Source: Limonium bicolor (taxonomy: Eukaryota; Streptophyta; Magnoliopsida; Caryophyllales; Plumbaginaceae). Taken from it: a DNA stretch of 64,000 bases. The stretch lies in contig CM041782.1 of assembly GCA_023374045.1 (NCBI GenBank), forward strand, positions 255,029,810 to 255,093,809, written 5' to 3'. Both the position numbers and the translations under genes were made by a program. Positions 24,277-37,600 of the stretch are shown here, one piece after another. Within the stretch, counting starts at the first letter, position 1. The number at the start of each line of letters is the position of its first letter. The notes below the pieces were generated by a model. The model was given only the letters and a program-made list of their open reading frames with translations. It was not told where the DNA came from and made no database searches.

Positions 24277-25877
24277 ATGGCCGGCATCAACTTCAACGGA
24301 ATCAACATCCCAGCCGATATTTTCGCCGATCCCATTCGCCTTCAGGCGTACCTCCAATCGATGGCAAACCCTAATCCATCTCCACTCACCACCACCACCA
24401 CTCACTCTCCCACTAAAACCACCGCTACTTCGTCTCCCACACACTCCTCCACACCACCACCTGAAACCCGCGACCCATCTACTCATCAAACACCGCCATC
24501 CGCTGCAAGAACAGAAATTCTTGAAACCGATATTGAGGAGGTCACCCCAATTCAAACCCTGCCACCATCTCCAACACCACAAGCTACCATCCCTCCTGCC
24601 GAAAACCATCCTACCGATCAACCACAAGCCCATACCAACAAATCACCCAACAAATCCCCTACACCAACCCCACAAGCATCACCCGCTAAATCCGCAACAC
24701 CACCACAACAACCTCCACCCAAAACCCGCAAGAGAAAAGGCCAAACCTCTACCCGACCCACAGTAAAAAGAATCCTTCGTTCTTATGTCAAGGCACAACC
24801 TGTCTCCTCTGGTTCCGGTGAATCGTCTCCAGTCCAAGAACTGCCACGGCCAGTCACGATGCCTCTACTGGTGCTACCTCCGCCAAAGATCAAAAACCAC
24901 CAAAGCCGCACCGACGGAGTGTGAAGGTCAACCCATTCACTCAACGTTACATGCTCGGGGACCCTGCCTCGGAACGGAATATCGTCAGGGGTAAGTTCCT
25001 CGACTTTTCTTGGGCTCTATCTTCCAACCTAGGGAAGTTAGTTACTATGCTAGAAGTTCAGGGGTGGAAACACCTCTTCTGTGAGATTACGGAGTGGTAT
25101 CCCACAGAGTCTGTCGACTTCTTTCAAAATCTTGTCATCCGAAACGGTGCTGCACAGTCTGTTGTTAATTCCACCCCAATCTTCTTCGATCTTGCAAATT
25201 GTCCCAAATTCTTGGCGTCCCTGCTACTGGCCTGTCATTCTATGAGAAAGGAATCCTTCTTGAGATCCCCGGGGTCCCACAAAATAAAATCTATCGCTTT
25301 TTCCTCCAAGAAAAAGATTGGCTCCCCCATACCCCGTGGCGATCTCACCATTTTACACCAACTCCTCCACATTCTGGTCATCAAAAACATTGTCCCAAGG
25401 AAGGAAGGAAATCTCATGGTCAACTGCTTGGACCTCACCATAATGTACTGTATCATCAATCGTCACTCTATCAATCTGGCACATATAATTCTCCATCACC
25501 TAGCCCAGTCGGTCGACACCCCGAAACACTCATTGGGGTACGTGTTCTGGTTGCCTCGCATATTCAATTCTTTCAGGTACCCTTGGAGACTTCGACGCCA
25601 GAGTCCATCGAGGAGGCAACACCATCAACCTGCGGTATCTGAATCGGCTGACTTCTATCGACAAATCAAAGCTGCTGCCCCCACCATCTACTCCAACGAC
25701 GGCGGGGACATCCACTTCTCAAGAGGCAGTCCCTCAAGCTTCACTCCTACCCCTCCTGGAGAAAGTGGAGCGACTTATTGCGCACGCAGTCGAGCTGATT
25801 CAGGGCCAGACGCGGATGATGGACCGACTCGCCGGGATAGAGACGACAGTGGCGGCCTTCTAATACCAACTCCTTGA
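24277..25877 (+). pseudogene. Sirevirus env-like gene, frameshifted
   Basis: Downstream of pol, as in SIRE/Maximus elements, an ATG at 24277 (MAGINFNGIN) opens a frame with a long Pro/Thr/Ser/Lys-rich segment to about 24780. A second part follows from about 24921 in another frame (KVNPFTQRYMLGDPASERN, then FDLANCPK). Conserved blocks LGVPATGLSFYEKG (about 25208), ILVIKNIVPRK (about 25370) and MYCIINRHSINL (about 25445) are split over three frames, so there are at least three frameshifts. The end encodes a helical stretch (LLEKVERLIAHAVELIQG). The function of this class is unproven. It is called env-like by position, and no transmembrane segment is evident here. Confidence 0.7.
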
Positions 25878-26365
25878 CATCCAATCCACCTTAACCCCAA
25901 CCCTTAGAATGACGTGTGTGTGTAGTGTTAGAACTTAGGTTGTTTTTTAAGTTCTAAACACTTTTTGCTGGTTTTTGTGTGCATACTTTGACTGACTTTT
26001 TGATACTGTGGGCTTCCCTCTGATGAAAGCAAAAGGGGGAAGCGGTGAATCCCGTCTGGTGTACGGGTTATTCTGCTGCTGTTTTAAAACTGCTTCTGAA
26101 TTTGCGCTGCTGGACCACGTGGTCTAGTGATTTAACTGCCTTATATACTATCCTGCCTATTACACTGCTTATTTATCGTTTGCTTGCCTGGAGTCCCTCT
26201 CCGATCAAGGGGGAACCTAAATGGAGTCTTTGAACTCAGTTGCTACTGCTGCTATTAAGGGGGAACTTTGACAGGGTCGGTTCCCCTAGTCCTTGTGTTT
26301 TTATTTCAGGATTGACTCCATCGGGATTCACGAAGGTTTGCTATCATCAGCAACAAGGGGGAAAC
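25878..26365 (+). other. Sirevirus 3' region with repeated polypurine tracts
   Basis: AAGGGGGAA occurs near 26030, 26205, 26258 and 26356. The last copy directly precedes the 3' LTR and is the functional tract. Multiple polypurine tracts upstream of the 3' LTR are a known Sirevirus hallmark. No gene is seen. Confidence 0.75.
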
Positions 26366-27186
26366 TGTTGGGACATGGAGTGTTGCAGAGATAGCCTTTC
26401 ACCGCGACAGAGTCAATCATCACTTGACAGACACAAAGAGTGAGCCTCTTCAATAGAGTCCGCGCAACAAAGAAGACTTCATAGACTCTCTCGTGCTGTT
26501 GCGGAAAATCAGGAGTCAACTCGGAACACCTTAAGTGCCACAACGGTCATGAAGTTCTCCCTCAACATCCGAAGATCGCGGCCCAAGTAAGAAGACCACT
26601 TAAGAGCCGTTGGAAGTTGCCCACTAAGTTAGTTCCGGTATTTTCGGAACTAACTCCTTCGACCTGCTGTTGTACTTAGAGTATAAATAAGATGTGTAAT
26701 AGTCAGTTTTAAGTGTGCTTTCATTGAGGATTATTTTAGAGCTTAGAGAGAGAAAGAGAATCACATTGTAAGCCAGAAAGAGAGAGAGAATACGTACCAA
26801 GTTAGTTAGCGCCTTTAGATAGACTCTACCTAGGAAGATCCTAGTTTCACTACGCTTATCATTGTTCTGATTAGAAAGTGTGTTGGGTGAGTGAGTGAAA
26901 AACCGCTAAGTAGATCCTTTCTACTTAGTGGGCATTTGTAAGTTATTTTATTTGACCAGGAAATGAAATAGATTTTTTGTGTATCTTGCTGAGTTTCATA
27001 GAGTCCTTCTCTCTTTTTCATCGTTTCGCTACAATTACCGCAAAAGTCTTCCGCACCCTCAGTTTAGTTAATTCGATTGAGTGCCTCTACATCACAGAGT
27101 GCTTCTCGCTTACGAAGGCTGATTGAGTCAAACCAATCCTTAGACTCACACCTTTGATTGGTTTAAGTTAGCCACCCGATCCTACA
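26366..27186 (+). repeat. 3' LTR of the Sirevirus
   Basis: 821 bp from TGTTGGGACA to GATCCTACA, directly after a polypurine tract. A TATA box lies at 26682. The right flank starts AATTG, the expected target duplication, and then continues as Tekay LTR sequence. The copia element therefore sits inside that LTR, with its left end outside the window. Confidence 0.85.
26682..26689 (+). promoter_or_regulatory. TATA box in the Sirevirus LTR
   Basis: TATAAATA at the expected U3/R position of the LTR, about 300 bases from its start. Confidence 0.65.
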
Positions 27187-30100
27187 AATTGGTACATTTA
27201 TATGATGGTAAAAGATGAAAGTTTTAAGGAAAAAATGCTGATTTTAGGTTTCTTTTTGTCTCAAAAATAGCCCCTGGTTGTGCTATGATTTTAGCACTGG
27301 AATTAATTGATTTTGATGGTCAATTTATCCACTTTTAAGTTTACCAACTCGTGGCTCCTCAAAAACTTTAAGGTAATTGCGTAAAACACATTTTTGTGAC
27401 ACCTAAAGGTGCGTTTTTGTGCTTTAAGGATTTTTCTGGGAATTAATTAGTCTCTATGACTTCCAAGTGTTAATTGACATTGTTTATAGTCAATAATAAT
27501 ATATTAAGATGTTACATTGAGTTATATGGGGTTATACCCACTCAGAAAACAATTCTCGGGCTACCATGGCAAAAAAGAGCGTTAAGAAATTCTCCCGAGT
27601 ATTTTGCCTTTAACTGAGAATTTATCTTGAGAACTTCATCATAAATGTTCATTAAGGTACTATTATGCATTTTGAATGAGGTGTAATGCTTTACTTTATT
27701 TAATAAGGTATTTCCGGGACTTTCGGGCCTTAAGGGGCCTTTAAGGGAATTCCCGAGCATATTGTATTTTCACTCAGTTTTAGATGAAGTCCTGTGTTTT
27801 GAAGATCATATAATGATCCTTGGTTAACTTCATGTGAAGTTTATAGCTTATATATTTTGTTCATCTTAAGGTCGGGCTTTAACGCACGTTTTTGACCTTA
27901 AGGAATTTAGGTGCGTTTTATCGCCCAAGTGTTTATATGCTTTCTTAGGGTTTCATAATCCCCCAAATAATATTTATAATCCCCCCAATAATATTTATTT
28001 ACTTATATTTAATTATTTAAATGTTAGGGGTATTTCACCCCTTGTTGCTGGCGATTTTGGAAGCTCCAAAGAAAGCTTCTATGGCTACCTCACTTCTCCT
28101 TCATTCTCTAGTCTCATTTGAACTCCAAATACAAAAATAAGTGCATATTCTTACTCCCCTCATCATTCTCTACCATTATCTCTTTTCAAAATCCAAAAAT
28201 GAGGAAGTTCATCTCCATGGGTTTTCACCATTGGAAGAGAAAATGGCATCAGTGTAGAGCTTGGAGTCTCCTCTCTACATTAATGTAAAAATCTTCATTA
28301 AAAACTCATGTTTCCTCCATTCTCCTTAGTAACTGATTTTTCCCATTTGTAATGCTCTATTTTCTCTCTCTTCTGAGCATCATTCCAACCTTCCAATGGT
28401 GGTGGAATCACCTTCTTGAACCAAGGGCTAAAACCCCTCTTAAAAGACTCCAAAGGTAAACCCTAGAATTTGAGTTTTAAGCATTTCAATGAATTAGTAT
28501 TAATCTAAGGGTTAGCATTTTAATTACACTTATTTTGTGTTCATTGGGTGATGGGAATGGAGTTTGACAACTCCATTCCCCATATGACCGATTTGTACAA
28601 GAAAGGGAGAAGAGAGGAGAATTGGAAAAGAATGAAGGAATGATAAGCTTAAGGTAAGAGCTCCTTCTCAATGCTAAATTTTAATGCATTAGAGTAATGG
28701 GAATGGGTGAAATAATTAAAGAACCCAAAATATTGTATTAGTATTGTAGTAATGAAAGTTGAGTATTTGTGAACTAGTATTTGAATTGTAGGCCTTGGAG
28801 CCAAATAAATGGTGTATGTGTATTGGTATTTTGGATTGAGGAAGTATTGATGAATTGATATTGTTTAATTGCTGGTAGGACCCTTGTATGGGTGTTGCTA
28901 GTTTAGGAATGAATTTGGTGAGAAAGGATGAGTGTGGATAAGTCAGGATTGTAGGTAAACTATGGCAAAAGTTTAGTAGGAAATGTGCATGAAGTGCCCA
29001 AATGAGGTTAGGGTGTACTAGGATATATGGGGTGAAGTTTGGAGTTAAATGAGAAATGGAAAACAAGGGTCTGGGGCAGACCGAACTTGCGACCGAACTT
29101 GCAAGGTCGGTCGAGCCCAGTTTACCCTGCGAGAATTGGCTTCTGGAATGGACCGACCTTGGGGACCGGACTTGCAAGGTCGGTCGGGCTTGTATTTTGT
29201 GTACGGATTAAGTTTCTGGAATCGACCGAACATGGGACCGGACTTGGCAAGTTCGGTCGGGCTGAATTTTCAACGGGAAGAAACTCTCAGGAATGGACCG
29301 AACATGCAACCAAACTTACAAGGTCGGTCGGAGTAGAAAATTTTGACGGAAATGTGTTATGGAATGGACCAAACTTGGGTAAGTTCGGTCGGTAAGGTCG
29401 GTCGGACCAAAACTTGTAAAAAAAAAACAGGAAAGAATGTGACTTATGTAGTTAACCCTATGGGGTATAATGAAGGTAACCTAGGGTAAGTTAGACATTA
29501 AAACATGTCATACAATCATGTTAAACATTTAGTAAGTTTGAAGTTAAATAAATAATTAACCGACATTATCATGTATAGGAGTGACCTACGGAGGGAATCA
29601 ATCGAGGCAAGGACCAAGGTATGGTTTTTTGCAGTCTGTTGCCTACCGGTTTACACCGGCTTGTGTGTTGTTGTTTTCTGTGTGTTTATGACGTTATAAG
29701 ATCTAAACATGTAATGAGTTTACAGTTGTTCATACTATTGTGATGTTATGATGTGACTCATTTCCCTTGTGTGTGTCTAACGTGACTTACCACCTGTTGT
29801 GTATTGGTTGTTAAGTTCCACCGTGAACTTCTAACAAGTGCTAACTGGGAAGTGAGGAATCCGGTTGTCCGGTCATGCATGTATGTTAAGAGTAGATATC
29901 TGAATCAGATTCGACTCTTATGTTGTTAAGATTGTTCTCCTTAATTTGGCGTTCGATCTCCCGCTAGCTTCCTCCAAAGCTTACCTATTCTGACTTATGA
30001 TCGGTTTAGTGGGAACAGGTGTTTTGTGGTGTGTTCGGGTCACTATATCCGAACCATCTGTGACTTAAGTTACTCGTTCGAATAACAGAACGGTAATGAG

Positions 30101-30254
30101 TGTGTGTAACGAGCTTAACATGAGGGTGAATCATTCTCTAGGCTCTTATGTTGTTAACCTTCTTGGTTTGTTATTGTGGAAAGAAGATCCACTGTGTATG
30201 TGATGTTGTGCTATGCACTATTGATGCTATGCCACATATTATGTTATGTTATGT
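27187..30254 (+). repeat. Element G 5' LTR, left segment
   Basis: AT-rich sequence without genes, related to the LTRs at 57413-61966 and 7230-8995. It contains a cluster of inverted GACCGAACTTGC/GCAAGGTCGGTC units at about 29075-29405 in the position where M has GGGTCGGTCC units. It resumes at 44871 after M and ends GGGGTGTTACA at 45374. Its TG start is missing because the Sirevirus inserted in it. Confidence 0.75.
29075..29405. repeat. Inverted GACCG/CGGTC motif cluster in the G LTR
   Basis: Five degenerate units of about 60 bp, each with GACCGAAC(T)TTGC and GCAAG(G/T)TCGGTCG arms that can pair. R has a related cluster at 59478-59812. Confidence 0.8.
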
Positions 30255-33200
30255 TGTAACACCCCATCCAAAGCCGTTCGTGGTTATCGCAAAAACTGAA
30301 CACTTAATCGAATACGTCGCAGCGGAAATAAATAACACCTGGACCTTGCCACGGTCTGATCGTTAGAAGATACCGGCCTTAACATTTACAATACTTACCC
30401 AAAATACTTATCCAACTCAAAACATCACCAACCACAATACCACAACCAACCGAGTACAAGTATCTTAAACATAATCTCAACCTTACATCAGTTTTATAAA
30501 CAGTCGGGTGCACAGGCGCAACCCGAACTCAAAATAAACATCCCACCCTAAGTCTAACCGCTCCTACTCTCGTAGTGCGTCCTCATGGGTCTCTTACCTG
30601 CAAGTGTAAAAATAGACCCCGAGGGGGTCAGCACGAATGCTGGTACACCCTCTCATGGCCCCCAAGCTAACGGGGCTACGACGACTAATTGTCAATAGCA
30701 TGGAAATTGATTACATACACAAGCATAATATGAAGTGCAATAACAATAACCACAGATGAACATATATAGTTCACAAACAATGAACGACTCAAGCGTTCCC
30801 TTATCAAGTGGGTTAGTAACCCCCTCCTTAGTCCTCATTTTCTTAACCTCAGTTCCTTACCTTACCTTAATCTAAATCTTAATCTCAGTATACAAACCTT
30901 TCCTGGAAGGGATTGGTTGTAGCTTAATTCGAACCTGGGATTTAGGTGATCCCACCGCACCATCTTAATGCCACCTACTCTGGACGGGAGTCCAGCGTAG
31001 CTGAGCCGGCAACCGGCCCTAGGCTACAAGTCCGAAGACAAGTCCTTAAGCGGAGGGCGGATCTGATTCAGATACCGTTCCCCCTTTTTCCTTTGCATGC
31101 ATGACCGGAGATCGGTCCCGGGTTTCCTCACTCAAATTCAAGTTAGTAGAAATCTTAATCACCATATGCTAGCTAAGCCTTAACGGGCATTAACCAACAA
31201 CCACCAACTTAACTCTTATTCTTAACTCAGTAAGTACTAAACTTGGTTAGTAACAATCTCAAGTCTCGCGGGTTAGTGCAAATATAACACAATCACAACG
31301 AGAATAATATAACCGGTTGCTTGCTTTATCTTGTTTTAGTCATAGCAATTAAACAGATAGCACACAAGCCGAGGGACACCTCGTTAGCAAGCAGGTCACA
31401 AGAAGGATTGTACCGTTCACCGTCGATCGTTGTTTGTTTAACCTTCTTCGGGGTCCCAATTCACAAACCTAAAAGATTCATTCATTTTTAGGTCATTAGT
31501 TATTTGCACCTTACTTAACTCACTTAATTCCTAAAGATCCCCTTTGAACACCTTCTTAAGTCCTTACCACTTAACCTTACAAACTTAACTTTAAACATTT
31601 AAGGTTCTTACTCATCTTAACTTAATCCCTTAAGTTCTTAGGGTCCTAATCATTACCACCCTTCCAAAGGTATACCTCATTACCTATTACCATTCTTAGA
31701 ATTCAAAATTTCTTTTTTTTTTAAGTGTTAAGGGTCGACCGACCCACCGACCGACCCAACCCCTGGGTCGGTCCATTACAGAAATTCTTCCGTCTTTTGA
31801 AACCCATCCGACCGACCCAGAGCTATACCGACCGACCCAAACCCTCTGGGTCGGTCCCTTACAGAACCCATTTTCCTACGTTAAACCTTTGCCCGACCGA
31901 CCCAAAGCTAAGCCGACCGACCAAATCCCCCTGGGTCGGTCCGGTCCAGAGGCATTCCGGCTGGCTCAACATGGCCCGACCGACCCAAAACTGGGTCGGA
32001 CCCTGGGTCGGTCCTCTACAGATCTTTCTCTTAAATTGCCTCTTTCAATCCCAAACTCTTCCACAAGTGTTCTAATAGGTCCAACACCATCTTGGCACCT
32101 TAAACCCACCTTATAACCTCCACCAAACTCATTAAAACAACTTCCAAAGATCTTCTCAAACATTTACTCAATTCTTACAAAGCTCCCAACACTTAGCACT
32201 TATTTTCTTACATTTCTCACATGCATTCCACCAAGAATTTCAATTAACCAAATGCTCCCTCCTTAAGAACTTGACCACACCATGTACACCACTTCCCAGC
32301 CTTATTGCATTTATCAAACCTTCCTTAGATTCTATACTCTAGTTCTCACCTAAACCATTTCAAAGTTTCACACTCACTTACATCTAACTTACCCAAGTTT
32401 CCTAGCTTCTTTTATCAACATTTACCTAAGTCCTAAATACTCAAATACATTCTCTTGATTTCTAAATCCTTCATAGTAATGCCTAAGTCATTATAACTCA
32501 TTAAACACCCTAATCTCACCCTCTTTCATCAAGACAACCTCTAGAACTTCCTAGTACTTCCTTCGTCATGAAATCTCCTTAGAATATCTTAAACACTTAA
32601 GTTCTCCTTTAAATTTTGCCATGGGTTCTCTAGTACATAGCACATCTTAACACTTGTTTTTTCTCCATCAAGCAACCAATATCACTCAAATTCTCATCAC
32701 AACACCTTAACACACAATTTACACTAAAACTTCACCACATCATCATATAGTGCTTAAACTTAAAATGCTTGGCACTTAGGCCCTTAAATGACAATAATCT
32801 TAACCACTGAATTTCCACATATATTTGCCTTCAACCTGCGAATACACACAACAAAGCTCCCATTGAAATAAAATGCTTCTTGTAATTCACCTTGATGTTC
32901 TTAAACTATCTCTTTTTCCTCATTTGCTCCTTAGTCACAAGTTCACAAATATGCTCATTGTTTCTCCTAGGTTTTATATAAACCTTTTCTAATGTAAACT
33001 CTCTACTAAACTCATCACATATCTAAATCCCATTCCCTTAAACAATAAAACACCTTAAGGTAAGTAATTTACCTTGTTCTTTTACAAGCTTAAAAAGCTT
33101 TCTTCCTTCGGTTTTTCTTTGTTCAATCTCGGTCACCAATGTGTATCTCCTTGACAATGTTCTAACCAATATCCAATGACTCCAATGAGTACTAGATAAC

Positions 33201-34383
33201 ACATTAACCCTATGGAACAAACCCTAGGTTAAAAAAATATGATTTAAGGTATTAAGGTGATTGTTTTACCTTGGTTTCTCAAGACAAGCTTGGATATGAA
33301 GCAAGAAGGACCTCCTCTCTCCTTTGAAGAGTAGAAACAAGCTAGAACAAGGCATAAAATGGAGTCCCATGAGTACTAATTTTCGGACATGTGAAGAAAA
33401 TGGTGGAAACCTAGATTTTCTTGCACTTTCTTTACCTTAAGAGAATGGAGATGCCAATGGAGTCTCCAAGCTTGAGTTTCCTCCTCTAATGGTGGTTTGA
33501 CTTGGCACCAAGTCAAAGCTCTTGCAATTTCGAAAAGATAGGAAGAAGGAGCTTGAGCTAACTAAGTAGAATATGTATTTTGTTTTGTATTTGAAGCTAA
33601 AATGAGTGAGTTGTGTGCAAGAGAAGGTGGAGCTAGCATGGAGATGAGCTTCACGTTAATGGAGAAGGGAGAGAGAGCAGCTCAAACCATGGGAAACAAA
33701 GGAGAATGAAGAAGTGAGGAGAGAGAACTAATAAAGTGTGATATTTATGTAAAAGGTGTATAGTGCTTTTGCTTTATAACTGTTATTTGCTTTCTTATTT
33801 ACTTAATGACTCATGAAGGTGGTGACTCACCTCATAAGAAACCGGCCCCCTTTTAATAATGAGGGTACTTAAGTCTTTGTTGACCAAATGTCTCACTTAT
33901 ATAGACTTATGTTGTAAACTAGCTTAATTAATTCACTATTCACAAAACAAGGCACATTGTTATGAAATTTTTGATTTCCCATTGATATAGACTTCCAAAT
34001 GTGATACTATATAGTACACATGTTAATTAAAGAGTAATGATGGACATTTAGCCATTCAAAACTCATTTACAAGACAATTTTTCAAAAACGTGCTTTAAGA
34101 CTCCTTAAAGCACATTTTGTGTTTTAACTTGCTTTCAAGCTTGGTTTTCTTTGGTAATTGATTTAAAATGACCATTAGGATATTACTAAGGTCTTAGAAC
34201 AACATTTTGGTACTCTCCCAAGTCTCTCCAAGCTTAGAGCACGTTTTTGCTTAAACTGCTCTTTTGGTGTTTCCTTATATTTTCTTTGATTAGAAATGTT
34301 TCTTAATGTTTCTAAGGCATTATTTAGCCTGCTTATCTCTTAATTTATCATTTAAACACCATATTTATGTTTGGGGTATTTCA
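30255..34383 (-). repeat. Element M 3' LTR (left copy)
   Basis: 4129 bp. It contains the conserved hairpin GACCCCGAGGGGGTC near 30615 followed, in element sense, by TTGCAGGTAAGAG, and a cluster of GACCGACCCA/TGGGTCGGTC units at 31728-32015. No genes are seen. Open frames across the cluster are repeat artefacts. Confidence 0.95.
31728..32015. repeat. Inverted GACCGACCCA/TGGGTCGGTC cluster in the M 3' LTR
   Basis: Five units of about 60 bp with pairable GACCGACC and GGTCGGTC arms. The counterpart in the other LTR is at 42217-42500. Confidence 0.85.
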
Positions 34384-34385
34384 AT

Positions 34386-34400
34386 CTACCCCCCTTAAAA
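34386..34400 (-). other. Polypurine tract of element M
   Basis: In element sense, AAGGGGGGTAGAT directly precedes the 3' LTR start TGAAATACCCC. The same tract precedes the LTR of element R near 61970. Confidence 0.85.
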
Positions 34401-34694
34401 GAACTTTGTCCCCAAAGTTCGCACATGTGCTTAATCATTCGCGGTACACAATTCTCTTAATCTTAACACCACATCTTATATTCACATTCTCACATATCAA
34501 GACTCAAAGGTCATTCTCAAATACAATACATAAGTATTATACATAACTCAAACTTACACCGAAGTGTAGCAACTTACACAAATTCACATCTTAAACAACT
34601 AAACAAACGACAAACATGATCGTTTCCTAACTCAAAAGCGAGGAAGCTCTACCCCCCTTAAAAAGGGGTACGCCCCGTACCCTATACAGACGAT

Positions 34695-37600
34695 CTAGTC
34701 AGTAAACAAAGAAGGGTACTTCGCCCTCATCTTATCCTCTAACTCCCACGTGGCCTCTTCGACATCCTGGTTAGGCCAGAGAACCTTCACCAGTCGCACT
34801 GACTTGTGGCGAGTGTCCCTAGTCTTACTGTCCAAGATTCTCTGAGGAGTCTCCACGGATCTCATATTCGGTTCTAAAGTTAACCTCTCAGGTTCTAACA
34901 CATAGGAGGGGTGGTGCATGTATTTCTTTAGCTGTGAAACATGAAAAACATCATGCACTTTACCCAGCTCAGCAGGTAAATTCAACCTGTAAGCAACCGG
35001 GCCCACCCGCTCCGTAATCTCATAAGGACCAACAAATTTCGGGCTTAATTTGCCCTTCTGCCCAAACCTGAATACACCCTTCATCGGTGAAACTCGCAGA
35101 AATACCTGGTCGCCCACTGCGAACTCCAGGTCCCATCGTCAAACATCAGCATACGACTTCTGCCTATCTTGAGCAGCTTTCATGTTCTCCCTGATTTGCT
35201 GAACTTCAGCCTTAACTTGTTCTAAGTACTCTGGTCCTATAATGACCGTCTCACTCGACTCATCCCAGCAGAGCGGTGTACGACATGGTCTACCGTACAA
35301 CGCTTGAAAAGGTGCCATCTTGATCGAAGCGTGATAGCTGTTGTTGTATGAAAACTCGATCAGATGCAATCTGTCAATCCAACTGCCCTGGAAGTCTAAG
35401 GCACATGCTCTCAGCATGTCCTCGAGTGTCTGAATAGTACGCTCAGTCTGACCATCTGTCTGAGGATGGAACGCGGTACTCAGCTTGAGTTCGTACCCAA
35501 CGCTTCTCTGGTAGCTCTCCAGTACCTCGAAAGGAATCTGGTATCTCTATCTATCTGACACTATGGTCTTTGGTATGCCGTGATGTCTCGTGATTTCTTT
35601 CTCGAATAACTCAGCTAATTTGGTCACCTTCCAAGTATCCTTCATCGGTATGAATCGGGCTACTTTGGTAAGGCGATCCACCACCACCCATATCATGTTG
35701 AGACCTCCCCTAGCAGGCGGAAGCCCAACTACGAAGTCCATGAAGATATCATGGAACTTCCACTCCGGAACTGGCATCGACTGTACCATTCCGCCCGGTC
35801 GTCGGTGCTCGAATTTCACCTTCTGGCATGTGAGACACCTCAAGACGAACTCGGTAACATCTGTCTTCATCCCCGACCACCAAAAGTATCTCTTCATGTC
35901 TTTATACATTTTAGAGGCTCCCGGATGGATGGAAACTGAAGAACAGTGTGGTTCTCTAAGTATACGGTCTTTCAGATCCGTGTTGCCTCGTGGTATGCAT
36001 AACCGGCCCTTAAGTCTGATCAGATCATCATCATGAAGTCTGAAGTCGTATTTTTGACTCTCAAAGGTACCATCTGTCAGCTTCTGTCTGACCTCTCTCA
36101 TGTACTCATCTGTCCTCTGAGCCTCTCGCACCTCATCAACCAAGCTGGAGAAGAAACTAGCGAATGGAGTGAGTGTGCTCGACGGCTCAGGGCATCTGCT
36201 ACAACATTGGCCTTCCCCTCTTTGTATTGGAGGTCAATGTCATAGTCTTTCAAAAACTCTAACCATCTCCTCTGTCGAAGATTTAACTCCTTCTGAGTGA
36301 ATATGTATTTCAAACTCTTGTGATCGGTGTAGATCGTGACACTAACCCCATATAAGTAGTGGCGCCATATCTTCAAAGCGAAGACTACAGCTCCCAGCTC
36401 TAAATCATGTGTGGGGTAGTTCTCCTCATGTTTCTTCAACTGGCGTGAGGCATATGCCACCACCTTGCCCTGTTGCATGAGCACGCAACCCAGCCCTCTG
36501 CCGGATGCATCACAATAAACCTCAAAGCCCTCTGTACCGTCTGGAATGGTCAGAACCGGTGCAGTGGTCAGTGAGTCCTTCAAGCGCTGAAATGATCTCT
36601 CACAGTCAACTATCCACAAAAATGGTGCATCTTTCTTCATCAGACTGGTCATCGGCTTCGCGACCTTGCTGAAATCTCTAACAAACCTCATGTAGTAACC
36701 TGCCAGACCGAGAAAGCTCCGGATGTCGGTAACAGTCTTCGGCCTTGGCCAGGTACGTACGGCATCAATCTTTGCTGGATCCACTGCGATCCCAGCATCT
36801 GAGATGACATGACCCAGGAAAGAGACCTGGTCAAGCCAAAACTCACATTTGGAGAACTTAGCATATAGCTGGTTCTCCCTCAGTATTTCCAATACCCTCC
36901 TAGATGTTCCTCATGCTCAACCTTAGACTTCGAGTATATCAAAATGTCATCAATAAAAACCACAACCGACTTGTCCAGCTGCTCCCGGAACAAGCGGTTC
37001 ATCAGATCCATAAATTTCGCCGGTGCGTTCGACAAACCGAACGGCATCACTGTAAACTCATAGTGGCCGTATCGTGTCCGGAATGTCGTCTTCTCAATGT
37101 CTCCCTCCTTAATGGCTATCTGATGATACCCCAATCTGAGATCAATCTTGGAAAACACAGATGCTCCCTTCAACTGATCGAACAGATCGTCAATGCGGGG
37201 TAGTGGGTACTTATTCTTCACTGTCACTGCATTCAGCTCTCTGTAGTCGATGCAGAGGCGGAGACTACCATCCTTCTTCTTCACGAAGAGAACTGGCGCT
37301 CCCCAAGGTGACACACTTGGTCTAATGAATCCCTTATCCAACAAATCTTTCAATTGTTCTTTTAACTCAGTCATTTCTGCCGGAGCCATACGGTATGGTG
37401 CCTTGGCTATCGGTCCGGTACCAGGTAGAAGCTCGATGGTGAACTCTACCTCCCGAGTGGGTGGCATGCCGGGCAGTTCCCGTGGAAATAAGTCAGGGAA
37501 CTCCGACACTACCGGTAAGTCGGGGTCGAACTCAGGGTCTCTCTCTATGTCCTGTACATAGCAGAGGTATACTTCTTCCTTTCTCCTCAATTCTTTATAC

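Noticed and set aside
31725..32116. Pro/Asp/Arg-rich frames in M LTRs (also 42208-42537)
   Set aside because: They arise from GACCGACCCA repeats and sit in both LTRs without any coding signature.
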